From Dactylis glomerata (Eukaryota > Streptophyta > Magnoliopsida > Poales > Poaceae), in assembly GCA_007115705.1 (NCBI GenBank), contig QXEO01000247.1, positions 17,560,636-17,624,635 on the forward strand: 64,000 nt of DNA, written 5' to 3'. A program made the position numbers and the translations under genes. Below are positions 46,492 through 57,334 of this stretch, piece after piece. Numbering within the stretch: position 1 is the first letter of the stretch; each line of letters opens with the position of its first letter. The notes below the pieces were generated by a model. That model was given only the letters and a program-made list of their open reading frames with translations, was not told the DNA's origin and did no database searches.

Positions 46492-46509
46492 CCCCTACCC
46501 GGCGCGCCA
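46492..46509 (-). other. Primer binding site of element G
   Basis: Minus strand TGGCGCGCCGGGTAGGGG, two bases inside the 5' LTR. I do not assign the tRNA with confidence. A copy is at about 24690-24705. Confidence 0.65.
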
Positions 46510-46511
46510 AA

Positions 46512-47416
46512 TGTTGATGGATTTCGTGTCGCAAGAACACGGGGTACCACGCGACGGACCCAAAGATTCGAACGCAGGGGGCTGAACGTGTGAGATCTAG
46601 GATCACAATGAAGCATGGTGACGGAAGCCTCGAACTGTCGAACGCGCTACACACTGCAGAGAGTGACCCCGATCTTTACCCAGGTTCAGGGCCCTCGTGG
46701 TGAGGTAACACCCCTACTTCCTGCCTTCCTGTATTGCAACGCGACACCTCGCGAGGAGTACAAGGTCTTGGTTACAAAGTTCAAGCTGGCCAGAGGTTGA
46801 AGAACCTGCGTGCCCAGCTAGCAACTTGGAGAAGATCGGATCCCTCTAAGGGGTGGCCTTCCCCTCCTTTTATAGCGCCAAGGTCCTCCTTCCCCTTATC
46901 TTCTTGGGGAAGGGGTTGCCACACATACGGCCAAGGAGGGTGGACAGCTGTAGACTACACTCTTCGGTAGACGTGGTCTTCGTAGGGTAGTGGCGCCGGT
47001 CCACAGGAGTGGGTGGAGGAAGCTGATGTCTTCCCCTGGCGCCCTGCATCGTCCACGCTATTTTTAGGGGGGTGGCCAACAACCACTGTGCCGCTTTAGG
47101 CAGGCACAGCGAAAGTTGGTCTCCTCCCTGTCGGGGGTAGCGTGGGCGGTACGCGGTCTTCTGCCCGTTATCTTCTTGCTCTGCACGCAAACGTGCTGAG
47201 CTGACGTGGGTGTACCTCCTCTCCTCACCAGCAGGGCCTCATGAGGAGGTCTTCTGGTCCTTAGCAGTTTTGGTCGTCGTTCTCCTCACGAGGCGCCTCC
47301 TCGTGAGGGTCTTCTCCGTAGCTTGGGTCATTGATTCTCCCCTGGGCTGAAGATGGGCCGATGACGGGGCCTAGGAGCAGGTGGACCGGAATACCCCGGT
47401 ATCCAGAACACCGACA
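46512..47416 (-). repeat. Element G 5' (right) LTR
   Basis: 905 bp; ends TGTCGGTGTTC...CATCAACA on the minus strand. Inserted 39 bp into F's 3' LTR. Confidence 0.9.
46867..46913 (-). promoter_or_regulatory. TATA box and upstream hairpin in G LTR
   Basis: Minus strand TATAAAAG (46867-46874), with CCTTCCCC/GGGGAAGG arms and a 10-nt loop (46888-46913) 14 bp upstream. The left LTR has the same at about 25064-25112. Confidence 0.55.
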
Positions 47417-48774
47417 GCTATTGTTTCTCCTTTAATTTGTGTGTTTTGAATACAACTAACACGGACTGACGCTGTTTTCAGCAGAATTGCTCCGGTGTCT
47501 TGTTTTTATGCAGAAATCCAACTTCCAGTAAAAATTCGGGAAAAATCATCAAAAATCCTATTTCACCAGAAGACCCACGGAGCCAGAAGATGGGACGGAG
47601 AGGAGGCTCGAGGGGCCCTCACGCAGTGGTGGCGCGGCCCAGCCCTGGCTGCGCCACCCTGGCGTGAGGAGGCCCCAGCCATCGTCTCGGCCTCCCCTCT
47701 CGCCTACATATACCCCCTGACGACATAATATTGGGGAGACGGCGTTTTTCCCAGATAGACTTCCGCTGTGCCGCCGCCATCAGAAACCGCGATTCGGAAC
47801 CAGAAACTCCATTCTGGCACCCTGCCAGGACGGGGATTTGGAGGAGATCTCCATCACGATCACCACCGACGCTCCTCCATCGACCATCCATGACTCCCCC
47901 ATCCATGTGTGAGTAATTCCCCCACTATAGGTGAGGGGATGGTAGGGATTGGATGAGATTGTTCATGTAATTTGATATGAGATTGATAGGGCATAGTGCC
48001 TAGTATCTTTATTTAGTGCCTATGACATTGTTGCAACTTGTTGTGCTTAATGCTTGTCACTTTGGGCCCGAGTGCCATGATTTCAGATCTGAACTTGTTA
48101 TTATTTCTATGATGATACTTATTGTTTATGGTCTTACCTACAAGTTGTATACACATATTGTTGTCCGGAACCCGAGGCCCCAAAGTGACAGAAATTGGGA
48201 TAACCGGAGGGGATGGCTATGATGTGAGGATCACATGTGTTCATCGAGTGCTAATGCTTTGCTCCGGTACTCTATTAAAAGGAGTACCTTAATTACCAGT
48301 AGTTTTCCTTGAGGCCCTGCTGCAACAGGCTGGTAGGACAAAAGATGTCGTGCAAGTTTCTCCTTGTGAGCACGTACGACTATATACGGAACACATGCCT
48401 ATGATTGTTTGTACTAGGATGCTTTATCATTATTTATCTGCAATGTCCATGTCTCATTGATTTCATGAATTATCTTATCCATGCAACGCCCGTAATCCAT
48501 CCCTATGCCTACAGTATTTGTTCCTACTGTTTACAACTGTTACTATTACCGCTGCTATTTTACTACTGCTGTTACTGTTTTACTACTGTCACCACTATAA
48601 AACTGTTGCTACTGATAAACCACTGTGAGCAAGACTGTTTCCAGGTGCAGCTGAATTGACAACTCATCTGTTAAGGCTTACATATATTCTTTGGCTCTCC
48701 TTGTGTCAAATCAATAAATTTGGGTAATACTTCCCTCGAAGACTGTTGCGATCCCCTATACTTGTGGGTCATCA
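47417..48774 (+). repeat. Element F 3' LTR (first 39 bp missing)
   Basis: Begins GCTATTGTTTCTCC, aligning with 17576 of the 5' LTR, and ends GTGGGTCATCA. It includes the hairpin at 47617-47669 (one change in the inner stem) and GGCACCCTGCC at 47815-47825. Confidence 0.9.
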
Positions 48775-49374
48775 GACGTCGTCAATGTCAATGAGACGAA
48801 CCTCCAAAAGAAGGACCATCTACGTGTCAAGCTAATCTTGAGGCTGCACGCACAGTATGAGTTCCCTCCGGAGTACAGAAACCAGGAACTCAAGAAGAAT
48901 ATTGTGAACAGATATGCCCTCACTAGGTTCACCAAACACCTGAGCAGTTATAAAACCATGCTGAGGGAAATGATTGCTGATCATGAGCCTTTCGAAGAGG
49001 TCCATCGCCACTTTCCGCGGATGATGGAAGAGGACTTCAAGGTCTTCCTTGCGAATGAAGCCAATGATTTCACCAAGGTGCAAAGGAAATGGGGTAGGAC
49101 CTCGCAGAGAAGAACATTGGGCACCACCATCTCGGTTGCCGTGGTTATGATGGCAAGAAGCCAAAATGGGATAGGGAGGACCAAGCATACATAGAGCAGG
49201 GAATCGAGAACCCCTAGATAGGTATGAGGACCCGCAGTTCAGGGCATTTGTCAGGTCCCGATACAGTAAAGAAATGGAAACCGAGAAACTCATCACGGAC
49301 CCCAAGGTGGTGCAGGGTGTAGTTTTGTGCATGGACCCGAAGGTGGCGGAAGTCAAGAAAGTAGTGGTAAGCAA
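48775..49374 (+). pseudogene. CACTA (K) second-ORF protein, middle part
   Basis: Resumes right after F with VNVNETNLQKKDHLRV. About 110 residues are well conserved in style with the plant En/Spm-type transposase-associated domain (LHAQYEFPPEYRNQELK, RHFPRMMEEDFKVFL). Near 49100 a small indel changes phase; downstream, another frame carries the rest (GYDGKKPKWDREDQ, then RSRYSKEMETEKL). A likely splice donor is at 49367 (GTAAGC). Dead. Confidence 0.6.
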
Positions 49375-49449
49375 TTTATAAGATTGTTAAGTCCATTGCA
49401 AGCTAGTAGCACACAATTCTAAAAAAAATCATGTTGTCTCTTATATAGC
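49375..49449 (+). other. Probable intron in the K ORF
   Basis: AT-rich DNA between GTAAGC (49367) and TTATATAG (ending 49449), after which coding-like sequence resumes. Confidence 0.4.
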
Positions 49450-50640
49450 TATCACAAATACAAGTAGCTGACTCCGGCTCCTCGTCCCAGATGTCGACAG
49501 CCAAAGTTCCGTGGGACAATCCTTATGTAAGGGGAATAAACATCGCAAAGGAGTAGCCACCGTTGAAGAGGCCGCACTTAGGCCGTGTCACCGGCGCCTA
49601 AGCAGGTCGCAAGCATTCCGCCTATGGCTTGGCTGAACCTAGCATCAAGGAGTCGTGATAGGCGAAGAAGATCCAGGACACTTCAGAGATCGAGGCCTCA
49701 AGAGAAAGATTGCGGACTTGGAAACAAACATGGAAAGGAGGGTCAAGGAGAAAACTATTGCAAAGGTCAACGAAATCATGCCCGACCTCGCGGAGAGGAT
49801 CGCCGGTTATATCATGAGAGGTCAAACGGGGCCGTTACCGTTGCGTGTTGCTAAGCTTAGGCACCAGCAACTCGGACAAAGAGGCGGCGCGGGCTCAAAG
49901 TTAACCACGAGATGGTTCACCCGCTACAACGGTGACTCTGGAGGGCAGCAACACAGGTGGTGGCCGTACGGAGGACTCGCCGGCCGTGGTGGCTAGCAGC
50001 CCCTCCATCACTTGCACGCCCGCCGGTCCGTCGACGCTTGCCGAGCTCGATGTCCTCACGGTAATAAATTAAGCCTCCTCTACAAGTAGTCAATTACTTC
50101 ATCACTGCCACTCTCTTTTGACATATGTGTTGTGTTTCTGCAGGAGAGGTCGACATAATGCACCTTGCTACTGAAACTGGACAACCAATTCAAGGGCGTG
50201 GCGAAGGGAAACATCTTGATGCTAGTCAGCCGGGTGTACCACGACAACCCTATGCCCGATAGCGTGCACTGGGTTCAGTGGCACATGTGTTGCCGTTCTG
50301 CCATGAGTTGGATCCTCATAACCAACCAGCGGACGCCGAAAGTGAGCTGAAGATCAGACAACTCAAGAACCACATCTTGCTATGGCTGAATGGCCTGATT
50401 TGGCTGAACACTGCCTCAAGGTCGGTGGCAAGCCAAGAAAGGGTCACTCCGCTGGTTGCGTCGGCAGCGCCGAGCCAAGGCAAGGTCGCTCCACCGTCTG
50501 TGCCAGAGGCAAGGGAAGAAAGGCCCGACACTCCACCCGCTAATGATCCTCCTGAGCATGATGGCATAATGGATGTTGACCAGGCTCCCATTGATACTTT
50601 CATCGCTGATTTGGAGGTTGACGATGCTCCTTGACATGTA
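49450..50640 (+). pseudogene. CACTA (K) second-ORF protein, C-terminal parts
   Basis: Several broken exons: WDNPYVRGINIAKE near 49510; a coiled-coil stretch (RKIADLETNMERRVKEKT) at 49690-49800; LLKLDNQFKGVAKGNIL with RVYHDNPMPDSV at 50166-50270, a segment commonly seen near the end of this CACTA protein; then a Pro-rich acidic tail to 50634. Stops and phase changes separate them. Confidence 0.5.
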
Positions 50641-51076
50641 CCCGATAAGGCCGTGGTCCCCTGGCGAAGAAGCTGATGTTCAGTTCTCAGGAAACGCCAA
50701 AGGAACAAGCTGTCGCCTTCACCGCCCCGCCGCAATCTATGATTTCCCCAAAGACATTCTTCGTTCTAACCAAGGAGGAGATGCAACAAAAAGGCACTCC
50801 CCTGCAACAAGAAGAAGGAGAGGAAGCAGAAGAAAAAAGGTGACGCGGCCTCTACCTCTGTGCACCCAGCGGATCAGGTTCTCGACGGGTTGACGACCCC
50901 TTGAGTGAACCGATGCTATCGAGTGAGATTGTCAAAAATTTTGGGGGCAGCATCAAGGATGTACATGATAGCATTATGTATCTAGAGAACCAACTTCTCA
51001 AAGAGAAAAATCCCGGGTACCCGGTACATGTGGTCAAGGTGCCCACCAATGTGGGCTTTGTGGATGGGTACCCAGG
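50641..51076 (+). other. End of K coding remnants, up to element C
   Basis: Fragments of one frame (SSEIVKNFGGSIKDVHDSI at 50911-50967, then VVKVPTNVGFVDGYPGD up to 51076), cut by the C insertion. It is probably still the CACTA gene or its neighbour. Confidence 0.4.
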
Positions 51077-52714
51077 TGATACATCTCCAATGTATCTATA
51101 ATTTTTGATGCTCCATGCTTGTTTTTACACCATTTGCCTAATGTTTCGTTACACTTCATGGCACTTTTATGCATTTTCCGGAACTAACCTATTAATGAGT
51201 TGCCACAGTGCCAATTCCCTGTTTTCTGCTATTTTTGTGTTTCAGAAGTGATACACAGGAAATATTCTCAGAATTGGACGAAACAAGTTCCTGAAGTCTT
51301 ATTTTACCCAGAAGCTTCCAAAGATCCGAAGGAGAGTAGGAGAGGGGCCACCAGGGGCCCACACGCCTGGCTGGCGTGGCCAGCCCTTGGCCCGCGCCAC
51401 CATGGTGTGAGGCCGCCTAGTCCCTCCTCTGACATCGCCCCTTCGCCCATAAAGACCCCCCGACGGAAAAAACCTAAGTACCCGATCAATTTTCCAGAAC
51501 ACATCGTGATCCGCCATCGCCGTCGACCCAAAGATCGGGAGGGTCTAGAAGCTCTTCCCGGCACCCTGCCAGAGAGGGGAATCGCCACCGGAGGTCTTCT
51601 TCATCGCCATGCTTGCCTCCGGAGTGATGAGTGAGTAGTCTACCTTGGACTGTGGGTCCATAGCAGTAGCTAGATGGTTGTCTTCTCTACCATGTGCTTC
51701 ATGTTTAGATCTCATGAGCTGCCCTACATGATTGAGATCACCGTTATGCAATTCTACATGTTTGGTTTGTTGGGATCCAATGAATATTGGTGTTTATGAT
51801 TGAGTTGCTGTACTGAATATTATCTTATGTTATCTCTATGTTGTTTATGATCTTGCATGCTCCCCGTTGTTAGTAGCTATCTTGGCCGAGTAGTTGCTAG
51901 TGACTCCAAGAGGGGGTATTTATGCTCGATAGTGGGTTCATGCCTCTATTTAACCAGGGGGAGTGACAGAAACCTCTAAGGTTGTAGATATGCTATTGCT
52001 ACTAGGGAGAAAACAGCATTCATATGCTCAAGGGCATATGCTTTGTTTACATTACACACTTTGCTTAATGCAATTATCTATTTTTCGCAACTTAATACTT
52101 GTGGAGTTCTCGGATTGATTCGCCACAAGTGGATTTTTAGTCATAGATACAGTTGGATGGCGGTCTATGTATTTTGTTGTAATGCCCAGAGTAAATCTCA
52201 TAGTGATCTTCTTGACATATCACGTTTATCTTTATTTTATCAATTGCCCAACTGTAATTTGTTTACCCAGCATGTGTTATTTATCTTATGGAGAGACACC
52301 ACTAGTGAACTGTGGACCCCGGTCCTATTTCCATCATATTGCTATCACCTATTTATTTTACTCGCATACTCTATTGTTTTCCACTCGATACGCTCATAAC
52401 CTTTGTTTCAAGCAAACTGGTGAGATTGACAACCTCATCGCAAGTTGGGAACAAAGTACTTGGTTGTGTGTGTGCAGGTTCCGCGTTAGAGCTAGCAAGC
52501 AAAGCTTGGACGAGGCGCCATATATAAATTGTCCGAAGCTATTGCAAGCTAGCAAGCATCACCTTTAGTCATTTGTCTCTCCTCTCCAAGAATGATATTA
52601 AACCTTGGTTTCATAACTGAGGGAAAACTAGCTGCTGTACTCATCACACCTTCCTCTTGGGGTTCCCAACGGGCTGGTCATTCACCACGCACAAGGAAAC
52701 TTCTGGTGCCATCA
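51077..52714 (+). repeat. Element C 5' LTR (type II)
   Basis: 1638 bp, starts TGATACATCTCC and ends TGGTGCCATCA. Same family as element A's LTR. The 3' LTR is beyond the window. Confidence 0.85.
51359..51570 (+). promoter_or_regulatory. LTR promoter/leader cassette of C
   Basis: Imperfect hairpin (51359-51412) with GGCGTGGCC opposite GGCCCGCGCC and outer CACAC/GTGTG. CATAAAG follows at 51448-51454 and GGCACCCTGCC at 51560-51570. Confidence 0.55.
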
Positions 52715-52738
52715 ACCACGCGCCAGCAGCTAATTTTC

Positions 52739-52755
52739 TGGCGCTGTTGCCGGGG
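52739..52755 (+). other. Primer binding site of element C (tRNA-Asp type)
   Basis: TGGCGCTGTTGCCGGGG, one base off the Athila consensus, 24 nt after the LTR end. Confidence 0.8.
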
Positions 52756-52919
52756 AGGAAGTAGAAGACTTCTGCGCACGCACATCCTTTACTTTGTTAT
52801 TGTTTTGCTTTACTTTATTTATTTTACCTGCATCATTTTATATCAAAAAACCAAAAAATTTAGAATCCTTGGTAGTTGCTATTTCTTTACTTTAGTTTAT
52901 TATGTCTAGTTTAGTTGCT

Positions 52920-52924
52920 ACTAC
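52920..52924. other. Target duplication of element D (left)
   Basis: ACTAC, exact copy at 61983-61987. Confidence 0.9.
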
Positions 52925-53259
52925 TGACGAGGGTTAACTCGACAAATGTCCTAAATGAAGGACTTAGGATCGGGGAGATAGGGCGTCAGATGAACTCGAA
53001 GGTAAAGTTAGTCGAAATAGGTGTGTGTCGAAAGTAAACTTTGGGTGTTAAACCTGGCTTGCTTTCAATCTGCCCTACACCGTCCCCTCCTGGCCCCTAT
53101 ATATAGATGGCCAGGTCTCGAGGATCGGGTAGGGTACGATACAGATTACAATATCGACATACGGTAATAACTCGTATTCGACTATCATTACAATTGGGCC
53201 TAGCTTATCGGGCCTCAGGGGTACTCAACTAACGGGCTCTATTAAATATGCCCTTGTCA
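52925..53259 (-). repeat. Element D 3' (left) LTR
   Basis: 335 bp. On the minus strand the TATA is CTATATATAG (about 53097-53106). Confidence 0.92.
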
Positions 53260-54339
53260 GAAGCCCCTGAGATTCAACCAGAATTGCAGATTCGGGTTGA
53301 ATCTCTAATCTTTAAATCTTCGACTTGATCAATTCTTTGACTTCTTCACATCTTCAAATCTTCGACTTGGTCTTTTCGACTTATTTTCATGATATTCTTT
53401 CGCAAGGGGTTTTGATGAGCAAGCCTGACAACTCTGACGGATCAAGAGGTCAGTTAACTGCCGGAACAGATACTTGTCACCTACTTCAAATTCAATCCCC
53501 TTGGACTTGAATTCGGGATACCGGTCAAACCCACTCTTTTGCCGCATTTAGGACTTACAAAAAATGAATCCCAGTGATTCTCAAGGTACCCAGTGCGTCC
53601 ACCAGGATTTTCTTCACGTCGTAGACACGGATACATACTAGCAGAGCACATCCATGTGCGTATACCAGGCCACACAGGACGGATCCCGGGGTCTTACCTT
53701 TGTGACAAGTCACGGCATTCGAGTCGCGTTGCGATAACGCAACTCAAGAATCTCATGTCGCAGTCAAATTTTGACTGAAAGTATTCGGGTTTCTACAACC
53801 ATAAAACTCACTCCTGATGGGAGTAACACTCCTGCACTTCTCCAACTTTAATGCTTTACCAAGAAATATCGTCGGGTGCGCGCTCAACACTCCTGATGGG
53901 AGTAGCCCCCGAGGCTATACTCGAAAAAGACTTTTTCGAGTATAGGCTCAAAATATAGTGCAATCCATCATACTTCAACTCGAAATACTTCAACTTCGAG
54001 ATACTTTATCTTCAAGATACTTTAAGAACATCTTGTCATCGAATATGCATCCACTACTCCAGTAAAGATTTCCATTCGCTATCTTTGAGGGTAGTAGCCC
54101 CCAAGGCTATAATCGAAAAATCCTTCACACATAATCTTCTCTATAAATTTTGCATTTGTCGGCGCCATCCTTTTTCCTTCCTATATCATATTCTTTATGA
54201 CGTCAATGAACACGTCACTCTGTACCATTGCGAACCGTTGCATGGGCAGTATTGTAAATTTCTCAATTTTTGACCGTTAGTGGGCTGCCGTTTTCACTCT
54301 TTGTGCCATGTCTCAGCCCACGATCCTTCTCCCAGAAGA
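53260..54339. other. Non-coding DNA between D's 3' LTR and antisense promoter
   Basis: No gene. It has PPT-like minus-strand GGGGGCTACT at about 53902-53911 and 54091-54100, short repeats around 'cttcgactt' (53320-53385) and 'cttcaagatacttt' (53970-54022), and a perfect hairpin at 53915-53945. Confidence 0.6.
53915..53945. repeat. Perfect 15-bp inverted repeat with 1-nt centre
   Basis: CTATACTCGAAAAAG / CTTTTTCGAGTATAG around a single A. Confidence 0.85.
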
Positions 54340-54346
54340 TATATAA
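54340..54346 (+). promoter_or_regulatory. TATA box of D's antisense gene
   Basis: TATATAA in an otherwise GC-richer promoter, 115 bp before the ATG at 54461. Confidence 0.55.
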
Positions 54347-54460
54347 GGGGCGTAGTGGGGGATTTTTACTGTTTACCAGCTCGTTCCCCCCGCCGCCTCC
54401 ATTTCTGATCTCCTCCGTCTCCTCCTCTCGTGCATAGCCCCCAAGCGCACTTCGTACTGG

Positions 54461-57155
54461 ATGCGCGTGAAACACCTGGCCACCAAGAGCACCATGGCCA
54501 AGACTTCTGCCACCAACTGGGTGCGCTCCACCATCACAAAGAAGGAGGTGGAGAAGGCCAAGGGGGACGGCCTCATCGCCGCCAGGATTCCATCAAATTT
54601 CCCAGTACTGAGCGGATCCCGAAGCCCCCGAGCGGTTATCGGGTAATGTTTCTTGATTTCCTCCTCCGCGGTTTCTCTCTTCCTGCCCACGAGTTTCTCC
54701 GTGGGCTTCTATTTGTCTACGGTGTGCAGCTCCACTAGCTCACACCAAATTCCCTTCTGCACATTGCCTGTTTCGTGACCCTCTGCGAGTCATTCTTGGG
54801 CATTGAGCCCCACTTCCTTCTTTGGAGGTCAATCTTTCGGCTCTGCCCCAATGTTGCTTTGGCTAGAAAATCCGAACTGGGTGGAGCCGTCGTTTCTGTG
54901 CACCCTGAGGCGCAATACCTTGAATTTTCCATGGCCGCATCTGTCCAAGGGTGGAGGACAAAGTGGTTCTATATCAAGGACCGCAAATCCTCTCCTGAAG
55001 ATGAATACAGCCTGCCTCCTTTTGACGCTTCCCAGTAGGTAAAGAAATTGGCATCGTGGGATACGCTCCCCTCAGATGCAGAAGTAGAAGAAATTCTTCC
55101 TCTTCTTTCCCGCATCAAGGCTTTAAAAGGAGGTCAAGGAGGTGCTCTGTCGGGTATGCAACTCATGGCATTTTTTATTCAACGTCGAGTTCAACCCCTA
55201 CAACACCGCCTTACCAAACTTTGGAATTACTCTGGCTTGGAAGATCCTACCCACGTATCTGAAGATCTGACATCGAAAGAAGATGTCGACAAGCGAGTCA
55301 GGAATCTCACCAAGCTCACCAAGGAACATGCAGTTGCGGATTTAACCGCTGATTTTTTCGACTCCGTGCACCCTCTGCCCGAGGTATGTATCTTCGCGTC
55401 CACTTGTTGTCAAAATTTGCTGGGTTCGATTTGCATTATTCTTTGCCTTTGCACTCTGCTTACTTATTTATATGCAGGGTCACCAATTCCTTGTTTCTCG
55501 TCCTCCTCTTCCAGAGGCAGGGCCCCTACCGGCTGATCTGGCCTCTCCTGCATCTGAAGCCCCTGAGGCTGATGAAAGTCAGGACGGAGGTGATGTCAAA
55601 GAATCAAAAGAGGAAACTAGCTTGTCGACATCGCCTCCTCCCGCAGTTGTTGAAGATGTTGGTGTCGATAAGAAAAGGAAGCGTGTCGACAAAATCACTT
55701 CATCAAGTTCTGCAGCGGCTGGTAAAGCCCCCGTTCTTGCAGAAGATATGGAGTACTTCGACATGCTAGCATCGTAAGTATTGTATTCGAGTTCTTCAAT
55801 TGCATTGTTCTTGCCTTGTTTCCATAACTTATATTCTTCATGCAGTGATGATGAAGAGCCGTCGACATATGCTACAGCTGCTCCACCAACTTCTCCTATG
55901 GCCACTGATGAGCCTATTGAGCCAGATGTTGCGCCGAGGGCTACCAGGTCCTCTGTGAAGAAGGTTCCTCAAGCCCGAAACCCTAAACGCTCAAAGAAGG
56001 CCAAAGAGACTGACATTTCTCTGGAGGCCAATGCATCTACGGTTTCTTCTGACAATGTGAGCAATTCTTCTTTACTTGCTTTCCTTTCATACACTCCTGC
56101 TCATACACACTCCTTTTCTTAGGCCTTATTGAAGAGATTCCTCGCCTTGGGCACTGAATGCGCTGAGTACCTAAAGGTTGCGAAAGCTTCCGAAGGTACA
56201 ACTTTGACATCCAGTCATTACTTTTCTTCTGTGCTGTATCTTTTGCTATTTATCTGACTCCCTTTTGTCCTCTTTTGTAGCTGCTTTAGCAATAGCCAAT
56301 GCTCGGATTGCATCGCTGGAGGCGGAGCTCAATGCTTCACAGAGGGCTTATGATGTTGCGGCCGCTGCTAAAGCAAGCGTTGAGAAGTCGCAGAAATCTG
56401 CGCTTGGGAAGGCAAAGAAAGCTGAAAAAGCTTTAGCTGATGCCAACAAGGAGCATGCTCAGCGGGAACAAGACATGGCAGAGCGTCTTCACACAATGTC
56501 GACTGCCGCTGAAAGTAAGCGCTTTGCCTTGTCTTCTATTTTTGACTTCTGTTGCACTGTTGTACTTGTTGACACTTGTCTCTTCTTTTCTTTTCTATTC
56601 GCTTTTTACTGTGCAGAATTTACCAGGATATCTCCGTCGTCCCTGCAAACAGATGATGATCCTCTGATGACTGCGGTTAACCTACTCAAGGCAAACTAGA
56701 TATCTATCCAGGAGACTTTTGAGTTAGTTAGCCGCGTTCTATCACGGCTATTTGTCGGGTTGTGGCCGAAGAAAAGGTCAGCGGTCCCGAAGGACAACTT
56801 GAGTAATCTTGCCAAGTCCTTCGATACAACTGAAGACCCCACTCTTCAGCTGAAAGGGCTTTCAATTAAGCGTGGCGCCGAGGGTGCTATTGCACTTTCT
56901 CTTGCACACGGTACGAACTTCGACTGGGAGAGGGTTAACTCCCCCCATGGCCACACCCGTGATGAGATGAAGGCTTTTTTCGAGAAGGTGAAGAAGTTGG
57001 CACCTGTATTGTTGACAACTATTTCCCCTTCGGCAGCCTCTGCGGTGTCTGCCGCACCACCTTTAGCGGCAGAAGATCCAGTGCCACCGTTGACTTCTGA
57101 CGAGGAAGTTGCCATGCCCTCTTCTGCCACGGAACACAGTGCTGAGGTGGCGTAG
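54461..57155 (+). pseudogene. Spliced antisense gene of D (gypsy-type 'transposase 28'-like protein)
   Basis: Six exons with consistent phases and GT-AG borders: 54461-55383, 55478-55773, 55846-56056, 56123-56195, 56281-56514, 56617-57155. Exon 1 contains the conserved block around FLDFLLRGFSLPAHEFL and LCESFLGIEPHFLLWR. I recognise this as the plant family annotated as putative gypsy-type transposon protein (Pfam Transposase_28, from memory). Exons 2-3 are Ser/Pro/Glu-rich with basic KKRKR and KRSKK patches; exons 4-5 form an Ala/Lys/Glu coiled coil. Breaks: a phase change near 54580-54610 and TAGs at 54736, 55036 and 56697. It lies antisense to gag-protease with its own TATA. Function is unknown; the basic patches suggest the nucleus. 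Confidence 0.7.
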
Positions 57156-57334
57156 ACTCGGCTTTCTTTGTAGCTTTTAGTTTTCTCCTTTTGGATGCAA
57201 AAAACTTTAGTTGCATGCAACCCGAGAACCTTAGTCATAGGGTTTTGCACTTATGTAAATATATTTCCAGCGTATGAAGTATTATGCTATCTCTCTGAAA
57301 TGTTTTCTCCTTTCTTTTCCTTTTTGGCTTGCAG

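Larger units (their letters stand above)
24708..47416 (-). mobile_element. Element G: Tat-type Ty3/gypsy retrotransposon with antisense B3 gene
   Basis: Minus-strand element with LTRs 46512-47416 (5') and 24708-25611 (3'). It is about 10.1 kb once H and its target duplication are removed. Order from its 5' end: primer site, gag, protease, reverse transcriptase-RNase H, an extra RNase H domain, integrase, then an antisense gene, then the 3' LTR. The second RNase H after the usual one is a hallmark of the Tat lineage. gag-pol is one reading frame but holds six TAG stops and H is inserted in integrase, so it is dead. The right end has candidate duplication GCTAT (47417-47421); the left partner is lost. 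Confidence 0.85.
17537..48774 (+). mobile_element. Element F: Athila-type retrotransposon, interrupted by G
   Basis: 5' LTR 17537-18933, tRNA-Asp-type primer site, gag-protease (19022-21682), a separate Athila ORF1-like gene (22511-23491), then non-coding DNA to about 24462, where G-derived sequence begins. The 3' LTR (47417-48774) lacks its first 39 bases because G lies inside it. No reverse transcriptase or integrase is present between protease and the ORF1-like gene, so this is a non-autonomous or deleted family member. It splits the CACTA K ORF. Confidence 0.88.
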
